From contig NW_005434664.1 of the NCBI RefSeq assembly GCF_000315625.1, positions 396,601 to 460,600 of the forward strand: a DNA stretch of 64,000 nucleotides, in the 5' to 3' direction. Position numbers and translations under genes: made by a program. This stretch comes from Guillardia theta CCMP2712. Taxonomy: Eukaryota; Cryptophyceae; Pyrenomonadales; Geminigeraceae. Below, one piece after another: positions 57,101-64,000 of this stretch. Within the stretch, counting starts at the first letter, position 1, and the number at the start of each line of letters is the position of its first letter. The notes beneath the pieces were generated by a model that saw nothing but the letters and a program-made list of their open reading frames with translations, did not search any database and was not told the origin of the DNA.

Positions 57101-57697
57101 GTACTTGTGTGGAGAGAAAACCACAGATGTATCGAGTGGATTACCCATCTCTCCTTCCTCTGAAGCACCATCATTCACATCCTCGCTGGCTGCGATTGCC
57201 TCCTCGAATTTTCCTCGCAACTTCTTAAACTTCTCAAGAGCATCCTTGAATTTCTTCCCATTCTTCCAAATGTACCCAGCATGCAGAAACAACGCCGTGA
57301 CCTGAATCTTCCACTCCAGCGAAGAGAATTTTTCAAGACCTTCTGGAGACGACTCCCACATTTCATGAAATTCTCCAACAAACGATCCAGTCTCGTCAAT
57401 CGGAAACAAGTCCAACAGTTTTAAGAAACAAGCCCCAAGATTTGGACGAAAACGACTCATGGCACCTGAGAAAGGAAGGAACAGGTCCTCGAGTTTTTCC
57501 TTGGAGGTAACCTTCCCATGCTTCAGCTTGTCGACCTGAACATCACCATGGCTTCGTTTCAACTCCTCTTGCAGATCTGGCATGCTCATGATCGTCAACT
57601 TGGAGTTACCAATACCGTTCCAAAAAAATGAGTAACAGCGTACAGTATAACTTAAAGAGCCTTCAAACTCGTTGTCAATTCGACGCACAAAGACCAA
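51164..57697 (-). CDS. Copia-type Gag-Pol polyprotein, 2177 aa, intact
   Basis: A single frame; the start may be at 57697 (MVFVRR) or at MSMPDLQEELKRSHG near 57589. The Gag part spans about 1-700 and includes a Gly/Arg/Asn-rich RNA-binding region (about 540-640, GRGQGGQKGHGGKGWKGG) in place of a CCHC zinc knuckle. Then follow the protease (LLDSGANISMV, about 763), the GAG-pre-integrase zinc finger (WHLRLGHLEAKI ... CHTCRIAKF, about 970), the integrase (HMDLKD about 1004, VSDNGSEF about 1074, downstream Glu), the reverse transcriptase (ALWVYASKRDLKGKILKRKG, FRDISAAFLYGDLEVPVYL, TVFVDDLLIVS about 1846) and RNase H (FSDAGWGTE about 2022, ALSSSEAEIYAA, HIDIRTKYAVDLVE). All catalytic motifs are present and there is no stop inside. 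It copies its own RNA into DNA and inserts it in the host genome. Confidence 0.95.
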   Translation of the reverse strand: MVFVRRIDNEFEGSLSYTVRCYSFFWNGIGNSKLTIMSMPDLQEELKRSHGDVQVDKLKHGKVTSKEKLEDLFLPFSGAMSRFRPNLGACFLKLLDLFPIDETGSFVGEFHEMWESSPEGLEKFSSLEWKIQVTALFLHAGYIWKNGKKFKDALEKFKKLRGKFEEAIAASEDVNDGASEEGEMGNPLDTSVVFSPHKYQISPRLFRSSADRQEVEVLFEDIAEVLVSTNSYFRVKLKDDFDIEWQMSGGGNYPLAFFKTLALVRWNVKQRSGAELIELTEDEGRDQLRALAKQPLESEEAFWRNVDKIKLLFKNLKDSIQGVVGAHQRMGPLEIQIAELLHARCKESTCESLQSLALNRELRNWKKSNMRPEKISLDEIFHWGRILKTRSKTTTTVTPAMDAKGDVSVVNITVASEPMVPNEPQAVGEVAVGKKRSSGSGENSGQADSGENSHVDPKWYGNYPVRGSIPPSYPQGIMFPSQDPFFNFYAQGQPSMYPFPIQGPVGNVPTFYQASGQAPSGPGRAGQDQAAFDPSSYRGGFPGRGGEGDGGPNHTGYRGRGRRNQDGYHNGGRGSFKGGYGRGQGGQKGHGGKGWKGGRGHGNFNHNHNYNNNNYNQNNGNYKNQRFNPRGVESEQPSSVLQNLLSGGVVDAETTRKMGEALIQAAQRMAANASSSSHSHQQKADADGQRNESEKKSSVPANPFERSSAQNATESASQANRRQGAWKANFTFGLDSTSTIEELQEIALQVKEKEGAGGHTFLLDSGANISMVKEESMLFDVQAGPEFQVLTAGGTVVCDKVGKLRLQLVCPTTNTCLDEIIVNVRVCPLVPISLLSLDDVLGTDYHMLSRGSRSALKSYICSEDGALKIDVFQRDRLYFLQTVFMGDGKISVACNSTTSCAGTSNGDNYSGGPSSLVTLKPEENMCEQSRLSAATESAIWHLRLGHLEAKIQKLLADSVKYITYDRRLKKSPCHTCRIAKFVSRPIHRQSDFRQERASEVNQVWHMDLKDIIVQSEPGGYRYFLIIVDVFSGFVRVRPMRTKSQTAAILKEILLQEDRDSSRPKVQKIVSDNGSEFSSVELESFFVDHGIRHDKIPEYSQVYNAFAERGIRSVMSIHRTLLRQSGVPRSKWEYSVQQAVLRYNILPSGRNLGYSSPYLIYTTEQFDYRKLKVFGCSTFFKNELRTSKVDDPAIHGLNLGNACAFSGYKVGYLVWDIEHDRIVHTNNLTFDEMYFPLRCRRFQASNVEDELLKELVPCAPVASDDDEDSSENASETELQIPEEVATSGRKRHCQGGSGPDASEVSASKRLQLEFPPSSVQSLTSGDQREDTGEHRLRDDTEYVPDGAMSPVPPAGRRTRRDFKAERGVLESKYVNRDVEVLVNGQVEQGKILQMVFKEGKFLARIVFPTLDNYWVLRSVTDPDIKFLEQTEQKAMVVLTSGETISEVCMLADYYSCSFPPNVFGDMTDHTKVFKPCLDRAADGIMDVVEATVGGSPEVVVLSQHKKFPQYLQVTHIVQGSTESEEILYVWDRGEDRTSLQPASQRFVPVWRDEMYKTRLQHVDPVSSAPQVSANVDPTFRDTRLLVANLALVSPVWDAVELASDLLSLMSSDRDNPAAMPENQADYAMTAACDAGDVENESSFDKLPDPKTRSEMLRRPDRHLWEQAEKEEIAKIESRGVWEVVTRDQKNRESNHSVLARALWVYASKRDLKGKILKRKGRLVIMGNLLPSSEELFAPTTSLDNIRLLLSIAAGNRWRITFRDISAAFLYGDLEVPVYLIPPDIMSLPPECLLKVLKSLYGLRIAPRRWYLKFTQVLKTVGASGIGHDEIIYRYSNCAGDVLLLTVFVDDLLIVSQTEAVKIEFLEKLNTVFDFSGSEATGTFLGIKIEQNDDQGRITLSQQHFIEKIVERFEIVARGVKTVLPGHYLKTYHLEGKLLNKKEVRTYQSLLGSILYVANCTRVDIAFATSVLSRFARAPRQCDMDALIHLLQYLYTTREVQIVYHCHGVSYHQECFVNEMIAFSDAGWGTEIITRRSQSGYGIVLNGGVVVFGSKMQKVVALSSSEAEIYAATTCAKLVKLYRNLLGQMGFTQTRPTLLLIDNEPCLRLLWDKRSYSRLKHIDIRTKYAVDLVEKDELYPEKIHTSYQPGDLLTKVLPLNRWRLLGEFLFGDPLPDMLL

Positions 57698-57761
57698 GAG
57701 TCCTCAAACTCGTTGTCCTTGGAATCTTATCGTAGAGTCTTTTTGTATTCCTTTGTTCGCG

Positions 57762-57791
57762 AATACAAAAAGAAAATTTTCTTTTTGTATT
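57762..57791. other. 30-bp perfect palindrome at the 5' LTR/leader junction
   Basis: AATACAAAAAGAAAA followed by its exact reverse complement. Its last four bases belong to the LTR. The word CTTTTTGTATTC and its complement occur again at 57738-57772, so the leader can fold into alternative hairpins. This is where a tRNA primer-binding site would be expected, and no TGG-type site is seen. Confidence 0.8.
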
Positions 57792-58277
57792 GGAATCAAT
57801 TCCTGACTCCTAGAGTCTGTGCACAGATGAATGACTAGTAGAACAGCTCAACAGCTGACTGATAAGTCCAAAGACCAAGACTCACAGATGATGTGCGCAC
57901 GAAGACACCAATGACTTTCACAGCCAACCAAACACCTCAGATAACTCAGATCAACTTCCCAACAATCCCCAGCACTTTATTCCCAACACTCGTAGCAGCA
58001 AGACCAACCAAACAGCTTCCCTTCACACACCACCGCCTTACTTCCACCACTGTACGAGTGCTGCCTCTTCGACAGCCGGCGCCTCTTGATTCCTCCGGCG
58101 CCGCCTCAGCTTCCCCAGGCTCCAACCAACCGGATCTTCTAAGTCACAGACTAAGCTCCAGCCCACTAGCTTGGACCTGCAGGCTTCACTTGGTTCACAA
58201 CCTGATTAGACGCATCCCTTGAACTTATCGCGTCTGAAAGAACTTCTGAGAGGTTTGTCAGAACCTGAGTTCTTACA
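57788..58277 (-). repeat. 5' LTR of the copia element
   Basis: 490 bp, same sequence as the 3' LTR. It is followed on the plus strand by the AGCCT target duplication (58278-58282). As the upstream LTR it should hold the element's promoter. Confidence 0.95.
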
Positions 58278-58282
58278 AGCCT

Positions 58283-58799
58283 TTAACTGAGAGATCACTT
58301 AACTACCGTGTACTAGCCCGGCGTGGTGGCCCCGCCATGTGAAATCCGATGGGCCACTGACAGTCACGCCTTGATACGACTCTTTTGTTCCAGTGTGCCT
58401 CGTGACTCAGCGCAAACACACGTCGACTCAAGTCATGATGGCAGTCAATTGTCCACGTCGAAGCTAGTCTCAGTCAGTCTTGACGCCCAGTTTACCTGCA
58501 GTGAAAGTTCTCGAACTTGGTTAAGCCTGGCTTAACTCTCGTTAAAGTATCTCAAATCCCTGTGCACGTGATCAACTGATGCACAATCACAACGTTTCAT
58601 ACCTCCCTCGTGACCAGGAGTGTGACAAAAATCCATCCCACTGGTTTCCTCCTGCCGCACTAAAGCAATTTTACTGTCGATCATCACGCGGTCCCCTAAA
58701 CCTCTAGCCCCTTGCTCCTCCTCCACGGCCTGCGAATCATCGCTGCTGTTCCACACATCGGTTCTCAGCTCAATCGCTATCGGCCATATTGCAACCATC
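58283..58799. other. Stretch without recognised gene
   Basis: The first 60 bases continue the GC-rich island interrupted by the retrotransposon. The rest shows no clear gene; a minus-strand frame (58532-58801) is open but without recognised features. Confidence 0.35.
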
Positions 58800-59303
58800 A
58801 TGATCCCTGCCTTTGAAGCTTCGCAAGAATGCTCGAGCCGAGCTCACAGGCCATGTGAGAACCAAAATCCCATCATTGCTAGAAGACGATGCTCCTGCTC
58901 GACAGATTCAAGAAGATGCGGAGAAAAGTGGGTAACCATGCTGTACAGCCGAAGATTATCTTGCTCAATGACTGCGCTCCCTTTTGAGAAAACTAGCCAT
59001 GCAGTTGTACCAGCAGTCAGATATCCCGAAACAAACAGTCCGTCCTTGAAGATAGTCACGCCCTCCATTGACAAGAACGGGAACATAGTGGCTGGGGGTG
59101 GATATGATGACCTTGGCAGAGCAGTGCGTTCGGGTCTGTCAAGATCTATCAGGAATGATGGAAACTTTGTGCGAGACTCAACCGGTGAATGGTTTCCTGT
59201 CGAACGACGTACGCAGTCGACCGTCAGTGCAGGTTGTCTCAACAATTGCATCGTTTACACGTCTGCCAAAGATATCCTTGCTGGGGTGTATTACTTAGAA
59301 TGA
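58800..59303 (+). CDS. Possible single-exon protein, 167 aa, unknown
   Basis: Plus-strand frame starting MIPAFEASQECSSRAHRPCE and ending DILAGVYYLE. The second half looks natural (LKIVTPSIDKNGNIVAGGGY, DGNFVRDSTGEWFPVERR, GCLNNCIVYTSAKDILAGVY), the first half less so. A minus-strand frame (58844-59251) is also open over the same bases and could be the real one. No domain is recognised. It stands 163 bp from the membrin gene, tail to tail. Confidence 0.35.
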   Translation: MIPAFEASQECSSRAHRPCENQNPIIARRRCSCSTDSRRCGEKWVTMLYSRRLSCSMTALPFEKTSHAVVPAVRYPETNSPSLKIVTPSIDKNGNIVAGGGYDDLGRAVRSGLSRSIRNDGNFVRDSTGEWFPVERRTQSTVSAGCLNNCIVYTSAKDILAGVYYLE

Positions 59304-59465
59304 CGTAGAATGGTGTGGAAAGTCTCAGCCCTTGTAAAGATAGTCGCATGGATGCATGATTTATTTTGTTGAATAAAAATGTAATGATTTACCAATTCTA
59401 CGCACAGGCAGCGCAACCCTTCATGGAGCTATTTGCTCTGACCTTCGCTCAAGAGATTCTGTTTC

Positions 59466-60580
59466 TTATTTTCGTCGAAAGTAGATCCAAACCATCACAA
59501 GGATGAAGACTGTTCCTATCATTCCTGCATCGAAATCTATTAATATCCTGAACATGCAAGCAAATCAAACAGGCCAATCAGGGAGTTGAAGAAGGAAAAA
59601 ACACCACAACATCTCAATTTTTTGTGCAATACCGGCGAACAACAATATGATATCCATCGCTTGTCGTTTTTCAATAACTGTTTGCCAGGCGTTAACTTAT
59701 ATAGTCATCATTTGTGGACTGACCTCTTATGAGGGAATTGGAAACACCAAGTGTATTCATCACATCCAGAACCTTTCAGCACGTTATCAAAGAACAGCTC
59801 TTAAAAGAGATTTGTGTAACAAAATATGACCTTCTTGTGTACATTTTTCAATTGTTCTCTTTGACTGAACAGCACATGAGTCCAGAACAGATCTGAAGGA
59901 ACAAACAACTTACATCCCAAGGTTTGATAGAATTTTAGCCCCTCTCTCTTCCAACTCATCGATAGCCTAGAAAAAGATCATGGAGGCATCATCATAAAGC
60001 CATATATAACATTTCCCAAAGCACTTACAGCATGGGACCTTTGTAAAGCCATGCGAGATTCGACATCTAGGCTTTCTTGATCTGAAGGCTGACCTCCCTG
60101 AATATCTTTGAATAACTGAGCTCGTTCTTCTTCCTGCTTCTCTTTCCCAAGCAATCTGCATAATCAGGATGAGGATTAAATCTCACACATTTTTTTAACC
60201 AACCTCTTTCTTTCCCTTTCATAGAGTCTTGACAAAGATTCAAACTCTTCGCGGAGATTTCCAACCTTCAGTGAACCAAGTCAAAACGAGGGAGGCTAGG
60301 CTGAAGATACACCTTATTTTTCCACAGATCTTTTTTCGCTGCAGGTTCACCGAGCACAAGCTGTTCCATGGAATTCTGCAGCACGAATGAACAAATGGGA
60401 AAAGAAACAAACCAGCATACTAACCACAAGGCCTTTGGTGTCAATTAGTTTGTTTTTTGCATCTTCCAATAATACTTTTGCTTGCTCAGGTGGGCTCGTA
60501 GACACTTTGGTCATTATGCTTTCAATCGTCATCGATAACTTGCGTGAGTTTTTATATTGCTCATCCAACGTGAGGCTCAT
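59466..60580 (-). CDS. Membrin/Bos1-type Qb-SNARE, 215 aa, nine exons
   Basis: Exons 60425-60580, 60313-60375, 60204-60265, 60029-60155, 59914-59966, 59831-59864, 59724-59772, 59633-59677 and 59466-59524 splice in one frame (648 nt, 216 codons with stop; phase-checked), with introns down to 46 nt. The product starts MSLTLDEQYKNSRKLSMTIE, has a helical N-terminal domain (VGNLREEFESLSRLYERERK), and then a SNARE motif: ALQRSHAAIDELEERGAKIL, SNLGIQREQLKNVHKKVLDV, MNTLGVSNSLIRVIEKRQAM. It ends in one transmembrane helix (DIILLFAGMIGTVFILVMVW IYF) and RRK. The zero-layer Gln is in GIQREQLK. LGVSNS followed by IEKR and a tail anchor is typical of membrin/GOSR2/Bos1, the Qb-SNARE of ER-to-Golgi vesicle fusion. 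Exons are too short for simple frame scans. Confidence 0.85.
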
Positions 60581-60779
60581 CGTTGCTGTTCGCAGTTTCA
60601 GAGTTTCAGCACAAAAAAATCTAAGTTCATTCATAAATGATCATTTCGATTGGAAGGGAACAGCTTTCTGTTTCAATCACTGGCTAAACCATAGGTGCCT
60701 TCCTACCTCTGATGCCATGACTGATGTCTATCAGCATGATTTTTGGCATAGACGCCAACTCTCACAGACATGTCTGTAA

Positions 60780-61260
60780 TTCACAACAGTTTGACCAAAG
60801 GCAATCTTGACAAATCTCAGAGCTATTCCTCAGGCGTGACCGCTTGTCTTGTAGCTCCATCTTGCATCAATCTGTTTCCTTGCCTCCCGAGCTCCTCTCC
60901 TTGACCTCTCGTCTCGCTGGCTCCTCTCCTTGACCTCTCGTCTCGCTGGCTCTGTCTCGCTAGCTCCTCCCCGCCAGCTCTCGTCTCCCTAGCTCTCGTC
61001 TCCCTAGCTCTCGTCTCCCTGGCTTACTCCTTTTCATTGGCTCTGGTCTCCTAAGCACGCTCCTCCTTAGCTCTCGTCTCCTCGCCGGGCTCAGACTCTC
61101 TGTAAGTTCCGTGCACAACCCCGCCCTTGCCATTTCCTGCTTCCACGTCCTTCGATGCCAACATTCTGAGGCGAACCCCGGATGATGCCAACATTCTGAG
61201 GCGAACCCCGGAGAGCCGTCCGGGCCCCTGCTCGGTACTACGGTAGTACGGCGGTCAAAC
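60780..61260. repeat. Short imperfect tandem repeats
   Basis: 60890-61085 holds many copies of CTCTCGTCTCCCTAGCT-like words (16-18 bp). At about 61154-61212 a 30-bp unit containing TGATGCCAACATTCTGAGGC is present twice in tandem. No gene. Confidence 0.7.
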
Positions 61261-61269
61261 TTAGTAGCA

Positions 61270-61583
61270 CTGCGGTACTGATCATTGAGAGCGGGACAAG
61301 ATACTGGCGGACCAACTGCCACTACTGGTCGGCACCAGGGGTGGGGGTGCATGGTACGGTAGTGAGACATGGTGGTGAGTGTCAACTGTCGGGGTACTCC
61401 GTGTTGGGTGGGGTGGGTGGGTGGGTGCACCGGTCCCATCCCCCCGACTCTTGGTGAGTTCCGGGTCTAAATTGGCGGAGAAGGGGGTAACCAGGGGCCG
61501 AGAGTGACGAGGGAATCCGAAGGGTGGGGTGGTGCAAAAAGGAAATAGGGGTTGTAGAGGGACCAGGTCCGTCAACATTCAGC
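61270..61583. promoter_or_regulatory. GGGGTA-rich tract upstream of the repeat protein gene
   Basis: G-rich on plus (GGGGTGGGGGTGCATGGTAC, CGGGGTACTCC, GGGTGGGGTGGGTGGGTGGG, GGGGGTAACC) directly before the ATG at 61584. Same class as the other gene-start tracts. Confidence 0.4.
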
Positions 61584-64000
61584 ATGGCGCCCCCCAAGTT
61601 GGTGCGACCATCGACGGCAGGGACGGGGTTGCAGCCGAAACCTCCTCCCAGGTGAGATGCAGAGCCTTCACCTCCTTGCCTCTCTGCTCCTCTCCACACG
61701 CTCTCCTGATGCCTCAGTCCTGCACGTCATGCCCAAAAGATTTGAATCACCAGTCATCTCTGATCCAAAGTCATGCAGGGGGAACAGCAAGACCAGGAGG
61801 CCAAGAACGTCAAGGGAAGATCGTTTCTCAAAGAGCCCCAGCATGAATTCAAATGAAGGGGAAAATCAAGACGAGACCCTCCAAATTCAGTCAACGCCCA
61901 GTGGGAAGAAGTACATCTTTCGTTTGAACAACGTGGCCATGGTGAACATTGATGAGAATGAAGTGCTAGAAGTAAGCTCAGATGAGGTGTGTGTACATTG
62001 TATTTCTTATCTGTCTAAGATACATCTCAGGATGATGGAGAATACAATCATTTTGGCAATCGGGGAGGAAAGATAAACTCACCGAATGACGACCTCGGTT
62101 TCAACTTCTCGACCGACGAGATTCTGAAACTTGCGAATGCCATGACGAATGTTGGAGGCATCCTGCAATTCGATGAGATTGAAAGTCCTGTAGAAGCGGG
62201 GAAGGATAACAGTACCACAGACAGCAGCTCATCAAAATCAAGCTCAGAATCTCACAAAGGTGAGATGGAGACGATGATGCTTTCTCGCGCTGCGAGAATG
62301 GATGCAGAGCCTGAACTATTCGTACACCATTCAATCGAGTTTTCTCACGATGACTCTCGCCATGAGCACACTGCCAGTGTCAGAGATCCAGGCAGCAGCG
62401 ATCTTCAAGCGCCAAATCAGTCAGAGGAAGTTGTACTGCATAAGATGTCAAGACCAAACCTTCACAAGCCCGAAAGTGAAACATTCGAACAAAGAGCGTC
62501 AATACATGAAAGAGTCAATGGGAGAACTGGAAGGAGGGAAAAGAGCGGTATTGAAGAATACAAACACGGCACGCGGCTAGAAAATAAGACAAAGACTCAG
62601 CCGATTCACAGCGATTCTTTTCAATCGTCTAAACAGTCAAGCTCACAAATAACGACTAATCAACACATTGTGACCACGACAAAGCGATCGCAAGGAGTCA
62701 GCGCATTAAGGGAAAATTCAAAGCAAGTGCCAACTGTACACCTGCAGGGTAAAGAGGATGGACTGGCAGGCAACGATTATTACGCAGAAAGCAGATTGGA
62801 CAACAAATCAACGCACAAAGCATCATTTCAGGAGCTATACCACAGCAAAACTGACCAAGATAAGATGTCGATCCAAGAAAAACAAAATGAAAACAGAAAG
62901 CTCAAGGAACAACAGATGTATGAATCAAATTACAATGGAAAAGTGAAGGCTGGAGAGATGAGAGAGGAGGAAGAGCTGGAAGACCCGCCCGCAGCTCACA
63001 CTGACTCAACGCCCGTTGCCAGGCAGGCCCCTCATGTCGGGGAGCGGGAAGCTCAGGTGCACGAGGCCTCAGCGGCAGACGACGCGCGTGAGGGCGACGA
63101 TGAGCCCGGATTGACCCGTGAGGACCACGCGACAGGCTTGAGGGGGGAGGGCTCGGCGCATCAGATCACGCAAGACGAGGAGGCAAAGGCTGACGACAAG
63201 ACGCAGAAAGCAGATGTAGAGGAGCAAGCATCGCCGAGGCAGGAGGCGTCAGCAGGAGAAGGCGAGTTGAGGGACGCGAGTATCGCTGAGCACTCGAGGT
63301 ATCCGCCTCAGGCAGTGGACCTCCTGGCAGCTGCACATGGAGGGATTTCCGACCACCCCGCTTCTCGAGAGACCCCGGCGACAAGCGAGCAAGCTACCGA
63401 TGCGCTGCAGGTCAAGGCAGGCAAGCAAACTAAGAAGCCAAAGCAGCCCAAGGCTAAGCCAGCAGCTGGTGAAGTCAAGGCTGGAGAGATGAGAGAGGAG
63501 GAAGAGCTGGAAGACCCGCCCGCAGCTCACACTGACTCAACGCCCGTTGCCAGGCAGGCCCCTCATGTCGGGGAGCGGGAAGCTCAGGTGCACGAGGCCT
63601 CAGCGGCAGACGACGCGCGTGAGGGCGACGATGAGCCCGGATTGACCCGTGAGGACCACGCGACAGGCTTGAGGGGGGAGGGCTCGGCGCATCAGATCAC
63701 GCAAGACGAGGAGGCAAAGGCTGACGACAAGACGCAGAAAGCAGATGTAGAGGAGCAAGCATCGCCGAGGCAGGAGGCGTCAGCAGGAGAAGGCGAGTTG
63801 AGGGACGCGAGTATCGCTGAGCACTCGAGGTATCCGCCTCAGGCAGTGGACCTCCTGGCAGCTGCACATGGAGGGATTTCCGACCACCCCGCTTCTCGAG
63901 AGACCCCGGCGACAAGCGAGCAAGCTACCGATGCGCTGCAGGTCAAGGCAGGCAAGCAAACTAAGAAGCCAAAGCAGCCCAAGGCTAAGCCAGCAGCTGG
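61584..64000 (+). CDS. Acidic, disordered repeat protein, partial (runs off right edge)
   Basis: Exons 61584-61651, 61740-61986 and 62031-64000 join in frame (MAPPKLVRPSTAGTGLQPKP, then FESPVISDPKSCRGNSK; the second join gives VLEVSSDE-DDGEYNHFGNRG). At least 761 residues are visible, with no stop before the window ends. The first 450 residues are Ser/Asp/Gln/Lys rich with no known fold, except a possible ordered patch (KKYIFRLNNVAMVNIDENEV). From about residue 409 the protein consists of a 177-residue unit in tandem: an acidic part (EMREEEELEDPPAAHTDS), an Ala/Glu/Asp-rich middle and a basic Lys-Pro end (KQTKKPKQPKAKPAAGE). The mix of acidic and Lys-Pro segments suggests a flexible linker or chromatin/cytoskeleton-binding tail, but function is unknown. 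Confidence 0.65.
62942..64000 (+). repeat. 531-bp coding tandem repeat, two copies visible
   Basis: The unit starting GTGAAGGCTGGAGAGATGAG at 62944 recurs exactly 531 bases later (63475). The two copies look identical apart from GTG/GTC at the joint. 531 is 177 codons, so the frame is kept. The second copy fills the rest of the window, and more copies may follow. Confidence 0.9.

Larger units (their letters stand above)
49200..58277 (-). mobile_element. Complete Ty1/copia LTR retrotransposon, 9078 bp
   Basis: Two 490-bp LTRs (49200-49689 and 57788-58277), identical base for base as far as I can compare, flank an intact gag-pol frame on the minus strand. The flanks carry a perfect 5-bp duplication, AGCCT, at 49195-49199 and 58278-58282. 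In element orientation the LTR starts TGTAAG and ends CCAATA. A polypurine tract AAAGGGAGGG (49690-49699, minus) touches the 3' LTR, which confirms orientation. Protease-integrase-RT-RNase H order is that of copia. Identical LTRs and an unbroken frame point to recent insertion and possible activity. Confidence 0.95.

Noticed and set aside
58844-59251. 135-codon minus frame over the possible gene at 58800-59303
   Set aside because: Both strands are open; the plus strand reads slightly better, so it was listed at low confidence and this one left out.
63166-63915. Two identical 72-codon minus-strand frames
   Set aside because: Shadows of the plus-strand 531-bp coding repeat.

Overview
The window is eukaryotic nuclear DNA, most likely from a cryptophyte alga of the Guillardia theta type (inference). 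Genes are split by many short GT-AG introns, mostly 35-105 nt. Two genes (Psb27 at 39469-40478 and a 110-residue protein at 28069-28764) start with an ER-type signal peptide followed by a Phe-led, Ser-rich stretch, the plastid leader of algae with a secondary red plastid. Flagellar, plastid, proteasome and secretory genes sit side by side without operon logic. One 100-base run of N (31988-32087) marks an assembly gap. Exon models here were built by hand from splice sites and phase; where I say phase-checked, the summed exon lengths keep one frame from ATG to stop.

Left part (1-20.5 kb): tandem repeats and a poorly resolved minus-strand multi-exon gene; a TPR protein; a two-UBA-domain protein; a type II membrane protein; a class I aldolase homologue that lacks the Schiff-base lysine; and a proteasome activator of the PA200/BLM10 family. 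From 20.6 to 25.8 kb there are four RWP-RK domain copies, one frameshifted, around a very GC-rich noncoding block.

Middle part (25.9-48.2 kb): a FAM166-like axonemal protein, the small plastid protein, ovothiol synthase OvoA (16 exons, with the assembly gap inside one intron), an RWDD2-like protein, a two-segment membrane protein, ribosomal protein uS7/RPS5, Psb27, a BAR-SH3 protein, and a long membrane protein with a cysteine-rich ectodomain that I read as a divergent pentameric ligand-gated ion channel.

Right part (48.2-64 kb): a GC-rich block holds a complete Ty1/copia retrotransposon (49200-58277, minus strand) with two identical 490-bp LTRs, a 5-bp target duplication and an intact 2177-codon gag-pol frame. 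It is followed by a possible small gene, a nine-exon membrin/Bos1 SNARE, and an acidic repeat protein that runs off the right edge with a 531-bp in-frame tandem repeat.

A recurring regulatory-looking signal is a tract dense in TACCCC (or its complement GGGGTA) next to gene 5' ends, often between divergent genes, and absent between convergent genes.
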